64,000 bases of DNA, from assembly GCA_040754815.1 (NCBI GenBank), contig JBFMBX010000003.1, positions 248,001-312,000 of the forward strand, written 5' to 3'. Both the position numbers and the translations under genes were made by a program. Each line of letters starts with the position of its first letter. Positions within the stretch are counted from its first letter, which is position 1. The notes under the pieces are model-generated. The model searched no databases. It was not told the origin of the DNA and saw only the letters and a list, made by a program, of their open reading frames with translations. The stretch comes from Bellilinea sp040754815 (lineage in GTDB: Bacteria; Chloroflexota; Anaerolineae; Anaerolineales; Anaerolineaceae). Shown here piece by piece: positions 33,802-42,285 of this stretch.

Positions 33802-35196
33802 TTATGGGTAAGTATTTTCCAACCAATCGAGTGGTTCTACCTGTACACCATTTGCCCATACTTCCCAGTGGAGGTGAGGACCGGTTGCCCGTCCTGTTCC
33901 ACCGATTTCCCCAATGATTTGACCGGTTTCAACAAAATCGCCAACATTTACCTTAGTGCTGCTCTGATGCCAGAAGCCGCTATAAACACCCCAGCCATGA
34001 TCTATGATGGTGGATAGACCTCTCACAGTTAGTTCACCAACATAAACAACTGTGCCGGGTGCGGGTGAGTAAATGTTGAGATTATTGGCGCAAACTCCAT
34101 AATCTACGCCGGTATGAAAGTAAATGTATGGGCTGTTATTATAGGAGCGACGACTACCGAACCACGATCGTATGCATGGCTCATCCACCGGTACGCGAAA
34201 TTTTTCTGTCCAATAGCGGGTTGGAGTTGCCGATTGGGTAACGGTGCGGATGATTTCATCTTCTGCTTTAGTAATGGAAGGGTCTAAAGTTGAAGGATCA
34301 ACCGTCAGGGGAGCATCCTGCGGGTAATAACCGGATTCCAGCAAGATTGGTTGTTCGAAATTGAAAGGGGGAAAATTGGGAGATTGAGCCTGAATAGTAA
34401 GATATGCCAGACCGGGCTGCGCCATGGCATGAATACCCTGAATGGCTACATATTGATTTTCTGATTCCTGAAAGAAATTCAACGGAATATTATTAAGAGT
34501 ACCGGAAAGGTTTGCCGGTTCGGCAGTAATTATTCGCAATATATGCGTTTTACCCTGTCGAAGTGGAAGGGGGGATAACTCAATATCAGTAATTAAAGGT
34601 GAGCCAAATACTCCCTTGGGGGATGCCGGCTTACTGCCAAAGATAATTTCACCCTCAAGAAATCTGGCAGAACTTTCTTTTTGATTCAATATTATTAATT
34701 TCCAGGGGTTTTCGGAAAATGAAGCAGCAGTTTCAAGTATCGTTTCACCCCTGCCCATTGTTTTAAGAGCAGTTTGCTCAATGGATTGGTCTTGTTGAGG
34801 GAGGATGAGAGTGGAACCAACATAAATTTGAGCGGGGCTGGTCAGCTGATTCAGGCGTATGATGGTATTTTTTTCTACTTGAAATTGCTTGCTGATGGAA
34901 CTTAAATTTGCCCCCAATGGCGCAACCGTCAGCGTGAGAGTGCCTGTAATCCCTTCATAACCCGGTATCTTCAAAGGAGTGCCTATGGTCAAAAGGTCGG
35001 GATTGGCGATTTGATTGACTGCGATCAGATCCTGTGCGGAAATACCAAATCGGCTGGCAATGGTGTTGATGGTGTCACCGGATTGAACGATATATACCGG
35101 TAACTCAACCGAAGATTGAGCGAAAACCGATCTGAACGGAAACCAGATTAAAAATAAGACCAGTTTTAGAGAAATGACGCGCTGCCATCTATACAT
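33802..35196 (-). CDS. secreted LysM/M23 metallopeptidase
   Basis: A 464-residue exported protein. A signal peptide (to about residue 26, ending SVFAQ) is followed by two LysM domains (VQSGDTINTIASRFGIS and a second near residue 75-120), a beta-rich middle part, and a C-terminal M23 domain. The zinc ligands are present: His and Asp in HTGVDYG and HLH in GPHLHWEV. It would cut peptide cross-bridges in the cell wall, with LysM holding glycan. Its start overlaps the DUF192 gene by eight bases. Confidence 0.9.
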   Translation of the reverse strand: MYRWQRVISLKLVLFLIWFPFRSVFAQSSVELPVYIVQSGDTINTIASRFGISAQDLIAVNQIANPDLLTIGTPLKIPGYEGITGTLTLTVAPLGANLSSISKQFQVEKNTIIRLNQLTSPAQIYVGSTLILPQQDQSIEQTALKTMGRGETILETAASFSENPWKLIILNQKESSARFLEGEIIFGSKPASPKGVFGSPLITDIELSPLPLRQGKTHILRIITAEPANLSGTLNNIPLNFFQESENQYVAIQGIHAMAQPGLAYLTIQAQSPNFPPFNFEQPILLESGYYPQDAPLTVDPSTLDPSITKAEDEIIRTVTQSATPTRYWTEKFRVPVDEPCIRSWFGSRRSYNNSPYIYFHTGVDYGVCANNLNIYSPAPGTVVYVGELTVRGLSTIIDHGWGVYSGFWHQSSTKVNVGDFVETGQIIGEIGGTGRATGPHLHWEVWANGVQVEPLDWLENTYP

Positions 35197-35560
35197 GAAT
35201 TAATTTTACTCGATCACCGGCTTTGTAGTCGAGAAGGCGAGAGGGGTGAGTTTCCAGAATATAACGGGCGGGTTTTGCAGGAGCCAGGTATGGAATCCAG
35301 GGTCGGGCAATTTTGGTATCCACAATTTCATGGCTGGAATTTATCCATATCACCGCGATGGGAAAGCGCATAAAGAACATATGAATAGCGCTGTTAATGA
35401 TGCTATCGGATTTTTCGTCAATCAGTATGCCTTGATCTTCTTGAATGCTTTTTTGAAGCATTAATCCGCGAAATCTGGTTAAAAAAGTATCACACAAACG
35501 GGCTTTTACAGGCGGTTTTGCGGCATCCGTGACATTTTGAATTTCAATCAATCTTGCCAT
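35189..35560 (-). CDS. DUF192 family protein
   Basis: A 123-residue protein that fits DUF192: RFRGLMLQKS near the N-terminus, IHMFFMRFPIAVIWI, and the end LLDYKAGDRVKL. The family is a small beta-sheet fold without known activity, often with a signal peptide; none is seen here, so this copy should be cytoplasmic. It is coupled to the M23 peptidase by overlap and follows the response regulator by 17 bases. Confidence 0.85.
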   Translation of the reverse strand: MARLIEIQNVTDAAKPPVKARLCDTFLTRFRGLMLQKSIQEDQGILIDEKSDSIINSAIHMFFMRFPIAVIWINSSHEIVDTKIARPWIPYLAPAKPARYILETHPSRLLDYKAGDRVKLIHV

Positions 35561-35577
35561 TCTATACGGTTTGTGGT

Positions 35578-35979
35578 TCAGGTATTTTTGTCTTCGATTT
35601 TGGTGAGCACTTTTTCAATGCTTTCCAATAATTCCTGAGGGCGGAAGGGTTTGCTGATGTAATCATCTACGTGGGCGATATGCAATCCCAGAACACGGTC
35701 AATTGCCTGCGCTTTTGCAGTAATGACGATCACCGGTATATTTTTTGTTCTTTCATCGGACTTCAGCTTATGATAAACTTCCCACCCGTCCATATCGGGC
35801 ATCATCAAGTCTAAAAGGATTAAATCGGGAGGGGTTTCTTTAATCATTTCCAGTCCGATTTTTCCCCCCTGCGCACCCTGGATGTGGTATCCGCGTCGGC
35901 TTAAAATCATTGACACAAGGTCAATCATTTCCTGATCATCTTCAATATAGATTATCGTGCGGTTTTGCCTTGAGTTCAT
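35578..35979 (-). CDS. single-domain response regulator
   Basis: A 133-residue receiver domain with acidic residues Asp14-Asp15 after YIE, phosphoacceptor Asp57 in LILLDLMMPDMDG, and Lys in YISKPFRPQE. No DNA-binding domain is attached. It leads the operon with DUF192 and the M23 peptidase and is divergent from a NarL-type regulator at 36189. No cognate kinase is present. Confidence 0.9.
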   Translation of the reverse strand: MNSRQNRTIIYIEDDQEMIDLVSMILSRRGYHIQGAQGGKIGLEMIKETPPDLILLDLMMPDMDGWEVYHKLKSDERTKNIPVIVITAKAQAIDRVLGLHIAHVDDYISKPFRPQELLESIEKVLTKIEDKNT

Positions 35980-36036
35980 GATTGATTGTCCCTGAAAAAT
36001 GCTTGCCGAGCGTTTTTTATTCTCCGCCCTTGCATT

Positions 36037-36065
36037 AGTTTACCACATCCATAAGAGAATTCCAA
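36037..36065 (-). promoter_or_regulatory. promoter for the response regulator-DUF192-M23 operon
   Basis: On the minus strand TTGGAA (36060-36065), a 17-base spacer and TAAACT (36037-36042) stand about 58 bases before the ATG at 35979. The match is moderate; a -10 of four consensus bases and a reasonable -35. Confidence 0.4.
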
Positions 36066-36142
36066 ATTAAAAACCTTATAAAGGTAATCGAGAGGGATTT
36101 GAAAGAATGTGAAATAATAAAATAATAATATTCCTGTTTTAC

Positions 36143-36171
36143 TTGCCACGAAGGAATTAATTGACTATACT
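36143..36171 (+). promoter_or_regulatory. promoter for the NarL-type response regulator
   Basis: TTGCCA (36143-36148), 17-base spacer, TATACT (36166-36171). The start site would be near 36178, giving a short leader that still holds the GGAGG ribosome site of the ATG at 36189. Confidence 0.6.
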
Positions 36172-36188
36172 TTCGCGTGGAGGCTTCT

Positions 36189-36842
36189 ATGAGCAAACAG
36201 CGGATTGTTTTGGTTGATGATCATGAGGTAGTAAGACTTGGTTTGAAGGCGTTGCTGGAGCATCATCCTCAATTTGAGGTCGTGGGAGAAGCAGGTACAG
36301 CCAAGGAGGCTTTAGAGAAGGTTGCCCTTTTGCGACCCGATGTGGTTCTATTAGATATTCGATTGCCCGGGGCTTCTGGAATTGAAGCGTGTGAAGAAAT
36401 TACACAAAAGTATCCTGACACGAAAGTGATTATGTTGACCTCATATGCTGAAGATGAGATGTTATTCTCTGCAATTCGGGCTGGAGCTTCCGGTTATGTC
36501 TTAAAACAAATTGGTGGAGAGGACTTGATTCGCGCCATCGAAGCCGTTGGCCGGGGTGAAGCATTACTTGACCCGGCTGTAACTCAGCGTGTTTTTCAAG
36601 AGGTCAGACGAGCGGTTAAGGAAGAAGAGGCGTCGGCATTTGCCAATCTCAGTCAGCAAGAAAAACATGTTTTACTGCTGGTCTCTGAAGGAAAAACGAA
36701 CCGCGAGATAGCCAAGGTGCTGTTCTTGGGGGAGGGAACGGTGCGGAACTATGTGAGCAGCATCTTATCAAAATTAGGTGTCAGTAATCGCGCTGAAGCC
36801 GCTGCTTATGCAGTGGAACACAACTTGAAAGAGTATCTATAG
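36189..36842 (+). CDS. NarL/FixJ-family DNA-binding response regulator
   Basis: A 217-residue transcription factor. The receiver domain has Asp10-Asp11, phosphoacceptor Asp56 (VVLLDIRLPG) and Lys in YVLKQIGGED. The LuxR-type helix-turn-helix is at about 150-215 (LSQQEKHVLLLVSEG, TNREIAKVLFLGEGTVRNYVS in two parts). The ATG at 36189 has GGAGG five bases upstream, preferred over GTG 36177. The sensor kinase is not in the window. Its stop overlaps the convergent endonuclease IV-like gene by six bases. Confidence 0.93.
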   Translation: MSKQRIVLVDDHEVVRLGLKALLEHHPQFEVVGEAGTAKEALEKVALLRPDVVLLDIRLPGASGIEACEEITQKYPDTKVIMLTSYAEDEMLFSAIRAGASGYVLKQIGGEDLIRAIEAVGRGEALLDPAVTQRVFQEVRRAVKEEEASAFANLSQQEKHVLLLVSEGKTNREIAKVLFLGEGTVRNYVSSILSKLGVSNRAEAAAYAVEHNLKEYL

Positions 36843-37673
36843 CTGTTCCCAAACTTCTTTCATGTAAAGCGCGTCTTCTTCCAAAATTGGACTTTCGCAT
36901 AAAATGCGTCCTGAACAATCCAGTTCTTTCAGGACGAGGAACAAATCTTTCAGGGCAAAATCGGATTCGCGCAATGGGAGGTGATTCTTTTCACCTTTAG
37001 CCCCGTATTCAATGCCGGAAAGATGGATATGTAATCTTTTCAGAGAATCTTTTCCCAATGCTTTTTGATATTTTTTTAAAACGGTAAGCCATTCTTCCCG
37101 ACTGTTCATCGAACCATCGCCGGCACGGGCATGAAGATGAGCAAAATCAAGGCAGGGTTCTACATTCTCAATGCGTTCACTCATCATCAAGGTGTCTTCC
37201 AGAGAGCCGAGCATGGCCGATTTACCCATTGTTTCAGGCCTTAAGGTGACATTGATATGGTTTTCCTTCAATTCGATCAAGCAATCCGATAGACGCTGAA
37301 TTGCTACTTCAATCACTTCCTCGGGAGGCCGGTTGAAATACGAACCGGGGTGAAAGATTATATCGGTCGCTCCTGCCAGAAAGCCATAGTAAGTGGCGTC
37401 CATCAATCTCTTTCGTGATTTTGGCCATTCCTCAGCATCTGCATTGAGGTTGATAAAATAAGGTGCATGTACACTGATCGCAATATCCAATTCTGAGGCG
37501 GTATTTTTAATTTGCAGGCAAGTTTCTTCAGAAACACGTACGGATTGTACCCAGCCCAATTCGAAAGCGGATAAACCCAAAGAGTGAATTCGTTGAACGG
37601 CGCCAACACTTCCGCCTGGTTTTTTGGGTGTAGAAATTGGCGAGCCAACAGTGCCAAAACGAAAGTGGGACAT
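36837..37673 (-). CDS. endonuclease IV-like / xylose isomerase-type TIM barrel
   Basis: A 278-residue TIM-barrel protein that resembles AP endonuclease IV: SVHAPYFINL, DIIFHPGSYF, LRPETMGK, CLDFAHLHARAGDG and HIHLSGIEYG supply the His, Glu and Asp ligands expected for a metal cluster. This is a member of the Nfo family or of a near relative; true AP endonuclease activity would need testing. The start at 37673 has GGAGA upstream; the longer open frame is a shadow of dgkA. The ATG overlaps the dgkA stop by one base. Confidence 0.75.
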   Translation of the reverse strand: MSHFRFGTVGSPISTPKKPGGSVGAVQRIHSLGLSAFELGWVQSVRVSEETCLQIKNTASELDIAISVHAPYFINLNADAEEWPKSRKRLMDATYYGFLAGATDIIFHPGSYFNRPPEEVIEVAIQRLSDCLIELKENHINVTLRPETMGKSAMLGSLEDTLMMSERIENVEPCLDFAHLHARAGDGSMNSREEWLTVLKKYQKALGKDSLKRLHIHLSGIEYGAKGEKNHLPLRESDFALKDLFLVLKELDCSGRILCESPILEEDALYMKEVWEQL

Positions 37674-38077
37674 TAAATAATCTCCTGTAAACCGAAAAGA
37701 TTGTGTTGAGCCAGCCAGTTCAGTATGCGTGGAAGAAATATCATCAATCCTAAAATTAAAGAAATAAAGGAGGCAACCAATACCGCCGCTGCTCCAGTAT
37801 CTTTGGCAATTCTGGCAAGGGGGTGATACTGATTCGTGGTTAGATCCACCAGAGCCTCCAGGGAGGTGTTGAAGATTTCGCTGATCCAGACTAACCCAAT
37901 GGCAATCGTAATAAAAGCCCAATCAATTTTTTGTAATTCCAGTAATATTCCTAGAATAACAACCAGAATGGTTGCTAACAGGTGAATGCGCGCATTGTGT
38001 TGGGAAAGAAGCACGTGCTTCAATCCGTTAAAGGCGTTTTTAAAAGCGGGTCCTCGTCCAATCAAAAATTTGAGCAT
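37673..38077 (-). CDS. dgkA: diacylglycerol/undecaprenol kinase
   Basis: A 134-residue integral membrane kinase of the prokaryotic DgkA type. It has three hydrophobic helices, an N-terminal amphipathic segment (AFKNAFNGLKHVLL) and the signature WISEIFNTSLEALVDL ... IAKDTGAAAVL. In Gram-positive-like bacteria these enzymes phosphorylate undecaprenol. It lies two bases after ybeY and so belongs to the conserved pgpH-ybeY-dgkA order. Confidence 0.93.
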   Translation of the reverse strand: MLKFLIGRGPAFKNAFNGLKHVLLSQHNARIHLLATILVVILGILLELQKIDWAFITIAIGLVWISEIFNTSLEALVDLTTNQYHPLARIAKDTGAAAVLVASFISLILGLMIFLPRILNWLAQHNLFGLQEII

Positions 38078-38079
38078 CG

Positions 38080-38538
38080 TTATTCGGGAAGTTTATTAAT
38101 GTAGATTCCTAATTTTGCCAGAATTTTGGATTGCTTTTCCCACATTGTGGTTTTGTTGATTTCCGTATCGTGATCATAACCCAGCAGGTGCAAAATGCCG
38201 TGAACGACCAGCAAAGAGATTTCGTTTTCCAAAGGATAACCGGCGGCTGTGGCCTGTTCTTCAGCGCGGGGGACGGAGATGATTACATCCCCAATGTAAG
38301 GTAATTGTTGATCGGGGTCAAATTCATCGGCGGGAAACGAAAGAACATCTGTTGGAGCATCAATGCCAAGGTGCTGTGCATTTAAGGCCCGCAGCGTGCT
38401 GTCATCCGTCAAAACTATTGTGACTTCGACTTCGGTATCGGGTTTTTCAAGCGATAAGACTGCATTTCCTACCCGGAGCAAGAAATCTTCCGGTATTGCA
38501 CTTTTGTATGAGGGTTCGATTTGAATATTAATCATCAT
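38080..38538 (-). CDS. ybeY: endoribonuclease YbeY
   Basis: A 152-residue metalloenzyme with the zinc motif HGILHLLGYDH (H-x3-H-x5-H) and the upstream GIDAPTDVLSFP. YbeY acts in 16S rRNA 3'-end maturation and ribosome quality control. The start is ATG 38538 or 38535, overlapping the end of the pgpH gene by 11 or 8 bases. The order pgpH-ybeY-dgkA is widely conserved. Confidence 0.93.
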   Translation of the reverse strand: MMINIQIEPSYKSAIPEDFLLRVGNAVLSLEKPDTEVEVTIVLTDDSTLRALNAQHLGIDAPTDVLSFPADEFDPDQQLPYIGDVIISVPRAEEQATAAGYPLENEISLLVVHGILHLLGYDHDTEINKTTMWEKQSKILAKLGIYINKLPE

Positions 38539-40693
38539 GCTCTTTGACCGGTATGGTTGGGGCATTTATTGAAGAACCTGTTGACTCTTTTCTTTCATTT
38601 TCCGTTTGAAGTGTTGGTTTGATTTCGGGATATTTTATCCGCGGATGATAGGTGTTGCGGAGGGTTTTAATGAAAGATTCTGTAATCAGGTTGAGATCCC
38701 GAAGGGTCAGGTTGGTATTATCCAGCTGCCCTTCCTTTTGACAGAATTCTATTACACCGCGAATTATATTTCGCAATTCCTCATCATCTTTCGGCAGTTC
38801 GGCACGGGCTCGCGCTTCCACTCCATCAGCCAGCATGAGAATGGCAGTTTCCCGGGACTGTGGAGGCGGGCCGGGGTAACGGAATTTATCCTTATCAACT
38901 TTTGATGGATCGCCCCCGGCTGCTTTGAGAGCTTGTGAATATTGATAACGAGTGATTAATGTGCCGTGATGTTCGAGGATAAAATCCTGAATTCGTTTGG
39001 GTAAGCGATATTTTTGCGCTAAAACCACCCCATCCGTAATGTGGCGGATGATAATTTGTGCGGCTTCTTCAGGGTCTAAATCATCATGAACGTCTATTTT
39101 ATTACCGATTTGATTTTCAATAAAAAATGAGGGATTGAGTGATTTGCCAATATCGTGATAAATTGCTCCCACCCGGGTCAGGAGGGCATCGGCGCCAATT
39201 GCCTCAGCAGCCTGTTCAGCTAAATTGGAAACTTGAAGTGAGTGTTGATAGGAACCGGGCATGGTTCTCAGGATGTGTTGAAGTAGAGGATGATCTGGAC
39301 GAAGCAAATCCATCAGTTGCAATGCAGTAGTAATGCCCAGAAGTTGTGCAAATAGAAATTGGAAAAGCAAGGTCAGGCTGGCGGAGGCTAAGCCATTCAG
39401 GAAAGAAACGCCGCTCAGCGTGGCAATACCCAAGAGGTCCGTAAAGGTATCCGGCAACCGGTAAGCCAAAATCACAGCGGTACCCGTCAGCCCAATGGCA
39501 ATTCCTGCCCAGAAATAATTGGCGATTCTGCGGCCTTTGCCCATAACGAGAACGCCAACCATACTGGTGAGAATGTAATATAAGGTTAAATCAAGACTAT
39601 TGGGTAAGCCATAAGCGGCGAGGATGCTCAAAATCATCGGGAAGATGAGACCGGCTTCTAAACTAAACAGGCTGGCTAAAGAAAGTGCAAAAGCGGGAAC
39701 CGGGTAGATATAAGGAATTACCGTACGGTTGGGGATAACAATCTTGGCTCCGTAAAGGAAGACCAGAAAGGTGATGGAAAGCAAGACGAGGCCCTTTAAA
39801 TTTTCAATAAGCGGCATTTTCCGGCGGTTGAAATAAAGACCGGTGAACACACCGATCAAACCGACCAGCGCAAATGCCGCCAGTATATTTTCTTGTTGAT
39901 TACTCGGCTGAATAAGGTTATAAGCCGAAAGGGCTTCCCATGCCAAAGGGGTTATGATTTGACCCCGCCGGATGATTGTTTCGCCGGCCAGATATGTTTT
40001 TGCAATCGGCTCTATCTTTCTGGCTGCTTCTTCGCGTGCCTGTTCAGTTTGCTCAGGGCTGAACAGACTGTTGGGTACCACAAAAGGTGTGACGAGTTCG
40101 GTAACGATAATTGCCTGATCCTCTGGAAGAGAGAAACTGATCAGGGTGGGAATACTGCGGCGCGCATCCTCAAGTTGATCTTCCCGAATTGTTCGCCGCA
40201 TGACCTGCTCTAAAACAGAGAGGGATTCCTGTTGAATGGTTTGCCAGCGGCTGTCACTTAATTCCAGAATTGCTTCGGCAATTTCAGCAGAAAGGCGGAT
40301 GTCTTGAATGTTCGATAGATCGGTAATTTTTTGTTCGGGGGTTGCGAAGGTATCAAAACGAACGTTGGTAATGAAATTTAAGGTAAGGCGGAGCTTTTCA
40401 ATTTGCCGCCGCGCAATTGCAGGGTCCGCAGGCAGATAAACGGGCGCGACCCGGGAGCGTGCCTCCTCGCGGGCTTGTTCGGTCAGTACTTCGCTGACAT
40501 AAGATAAATCATAAGGGGCTTGAATATCTTGTATAGCGACATCACCGACCTGCAAGGGAGCAACAGGCTGCCGAATAGCCAATGGCAATACCATTGCACC
40601 CCACGCCAGGATACTGGTCAGCAATAACAGAAATATCCGAAAAAGATTTCGGTTAATTCTCCTTGCAAAAAACCATGCCGCTTTGCCTTTCAT
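38528..40693 (-). CDS. pgpH: PgpH-type 7TMR-HD cyclic-di-AMP phosphodiesterase
   Basis: A 721-residue membrane protein. It has an N-terminal helix (about 15-38), a long extracytoplasmic region to about residue 265, seven membrane segments (about 268-455) and a C-terminal HD domain with IYHDIGKSLNPSFF and FILEHHGT. The domain order matches the 7TMR-HDED family, in which PgpH degrades c-di-AMP. The start directly follows the yqeY stop (TAA then ATG). Confidence 0.9.
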   Translation of the reverse strand: MKGKAAWFFARRINRNLFRIFLLLLTSILAWGAMVLPLAIRQPVAPLQVGDVAIQDIQAPYDLSYVSEVLTEQAREEARSRVAPVYLPADPAIARRQIEKLRLTLNFITNVRFDTFATPEQKITDLSNIQDIRLSAEIAEAILELSDSRWQTIQQESLSVLEQVMRRTIREDQLEDARRSIPTLISFSLPEDQAIIVTELVTPFVVPNSLFSPEQTEQAREEAARKIEPIAKTYLAGETIIRRGQIITPLAWEALSAYNLIQPSNQQENILAAFALVGLIGVFTGLYFNRRKMPLIENLKGLVLLSITFLVFLYGAKIVIPNRTVIPYIYPVPAFALSLASLFSLEAGLIFPMILSILAAYGLPNSLDLTLYYILTSMVGVLVMGKGRRIANYFWAGIAIGLTGTAVILAYRLPDTFTDLLGIATLSGVSFLNGLASASLTLLFQFLFAQLLGITTALQLMDLLRPDHPLLQHILRTMPGSYQHSLQVSNLAEQAAEAIGADALLTRVGAIYHDIGKSLNPSFFIENQIGNKIDVHDDLDPEEAAQIIIRHITDGVVLAQKYRLPKRIQDFILEHHGTLITRYQYSQALKAAGGDPSKVDKDKFRYPGPPPQSRETAILMLADGVEARARAELPKDDEELRNIIRGVIEFCQKEGQLDNTNLTLRDLNLITESFIKTLRNTYHPRIKYPEIKPTLQTENERKESTGSSINAPTIPVKEHDD

Positions 40694-41149
40694 TTATGTT
40701 CTGGCTGTCAGCAATTCCCGTACCAACCGACTGACCATTTCGCCGCTAGCCCGTCCTTGGACTTTGGGCATAAGGAATTTCATCACTTTGCCGGTATCTG
40801 TGATGTTATTCGCCTGAACTTCTTCAATGGCCGTTTGAATGAGGCGTTTCAATTCTTCTTCTCCAAGGGGTTGGGGGAGAAATTCTTCGAGGATTTTGAT
40901 TTCTGCCAGTGTCATTTGTTTCAGATCATCGCGGTTGGCTTTGTCGGCTCCCTCAATGGCTTCACTTCGAATTTTTAATTCCTTTTGGATAACCGCTAAA
41001 ATGCCACCCTCATCCAAAGGTGAGCCTTTCTCGATTTCCGCGTTTTTTATGCTGGCGATAATCAGGCGTAAAACTCGTTTACGAGTTTCATCACCAGTTT
41101 TCATGGCTTCTTTCAAGGCATTTTCAATCCGATTCTTTAGATCGCTCAT
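40694..41149 (-). CDS. yqeY: GatB/YqeY domain-containing protein
   Basis: A 151-residue helical protein typical of YqeY: KEAMKTGDETRKRVLRLI, EIKILEEFLPQPL and DTGKVMKFLMPKVQGRASG. The family resembles the tRNA-binding tail of GatB, and its role is not established. The ATG at 41149 is preferred to the one six bases earlier because of the spacing to GGAAG. It precedes pgpH with no gap. Confidence 0.92.
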   Translation of the reverse strand: MSDLKNRIENALKEAMKTGDETRKRVLRLIIASIKNAEIEKGSPLDEGGILAVIQKELKIRSEAIEGADKANRDDLKQMTLAEIKILEEFLPQPLGEEELKRLIQTAIEEVQANNITDTGKVMKFLMPKVQGRASGEMVSRLVRELLTART

Positions 41150-41173
41150 AGTCATGCTTCCTGCATTAGTACT

Positions 41174-41755
41174 TCATGGTGAGTTGGTTACTGTTATATA
41201 TGGCCGGATTTTCTCAAACAACACAGGTCCAATTCCGGGTACATTCAGAATTTCTTCAATTGTAACAAATCTCCCATTTTTTTGCCGATAGGAAATAATC
41301 TCCGCGGCTTTTGTCGGACCAATTCCGGGCAAAGATTCTAGTTGCTGTTGAGTGGCGGAATTGATGTCTATTGGTGAAAAGATTGTCGGAGATGATTGTC
41401 CGGTTTCTAAGGTTGGTGTAGGAACAGCGGCGGGTAAATTTTCCCCCTTTGCGGGGATATGGATTTTCTGTCCATCCATGAGCAGCCCGGCTAAATTTAT
41501 CTGCTCCTGATCGGCTATTGCAGTAAATCCGCCGGCTGCCGTGATTGCATTCTCCAGTCGGCTGCCGGGCGGCAGGTGATAAACTCCGGGATTTTGCACG
41601 CTTCCGCTGATGTGGATTACCAGGCTGGACTGTGTGGGAGTGGGAAGGATTAAAATTGGTGTATTCGAGGTAGGGGTCGTGATTAGAAGAATCAAACCTG
41701 CTGCCAACAAACCAATGAGAATCCCCACCGTAATGAAAAAAATGTTTTTTATCAT
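41174..41755 (-). CDS. comEA: ComEA family DNA-binding protein
   Basis: A 193-residue protein with an N-terminal membrane anchor (about 5-27), an SLBB domain (VIHISGSVQNPGVYHLPPG) and a C-terminal helix-hairpin-helix pair (DINSATQQQLESLPGIGPTK in two parts; ILNVPGIGPVLFEKI). ComEA binds double-stranded DNA at the outer surface in natural transformation. ComEC and other competence genes are not in the window. It is 24 bases upstream of yqeY. Confidence 0.92.
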   Translation of the reverse strand: MIKNIFFITVGILIGLLAAGLILLITTPTSNTPILILPTPTQSSLVIHISGSVQNPGVYHLPPGSRLENAITAAGGFTAIADQEQINLAGLLMDGQKIHIPAKGENLPAAVPTPTLETGQSSPTIFSPIDINSATQQQLESLPGIGPTKAAEIISYRQKNGRFVTIEEILNVPGIGPVLFEKIRPYITVTNSP

Positions 41756-41865
41756 ATTTCTGCTGCGATAGGTATGGTTGTTTATTTATCAGTATAATGA
41801 GGATTGGTTTCAGGTCAAGCCATAACTGGTTTTGAAATAAATCCTTCCAGATAAGGAGGGCTGGC

Positions 41866-42285
41866 ATGAATGTTTTTACAGCAGAAATAGAGGTGAAAAC
41901 CAGAGGAAATACGGATGTGATTGATATCACAACAAAAGTACATGAAGTAGTGAAGGATTCGGGTATCCAGACGGGCATTTGTTCTTTGTTCAACCCGTCC
42001 AGCACAAGTGGTTTGACGACAATTGAATACGAATCGGGTTGTGTTCAGGACCTTAAAAGGATTTTTGAAAAACTCGTACCTTCCACCGAGAGTTATGCTC
42101 ATAATGCTCGCTGGGGGGATGGAAACGGGCACAGTCACATTCGAGCAGCATTGCTCGGGGCGTCTGTGACCGTGCCCGTCCAAAACAATCAATTGACGTT
42201 AGGAACCTGGCAACAGATTATTCTGGTTGATTTTGATATTCGCCCGCGGCGGAGACGGGTAATGGTTCAGGTGTTGGGTGTGTAA
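41866..42285 (+). CDS. yjbQ: YjbQ family (UPF0047) protein
   Basis: A 139-residue protein with the family markers GICSLFNPSST, NGHSHIRAALLGAS and WQQIILVDFDIRPRRR. The family contains His, Glu and His residues at a putative metal site and has been linked to thiamine phosphate synthesis in complementation tests. An AGGAGG stands seven bases before the ATG, and a TATAAT at 41793 may be its -10. Its last 68 bases overlap the convergent DUF1385 gene. Confidence 0.88.
   Translation: MNVFTAEIEVKTRGNTDVIDITTKVHEVVKDSGIQTGICSLFNPSSTSGLTTIEYESGCVQDLKRIFEKLVPSTESYAHNARWGDGNGHSHIRAALLGASVTVPVQNNQLTLGTWQQIILVDFDIRPRRRRVMVQVLGV

Noticed and set aside
37674..37922. N-terminal extension of the endonuclease IV-like protein
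   Set aside because: The extra 83 residues overlap dgkA in another frame and do not resemble the barrel; ATG 37673 with GGAGA gives the expected length.
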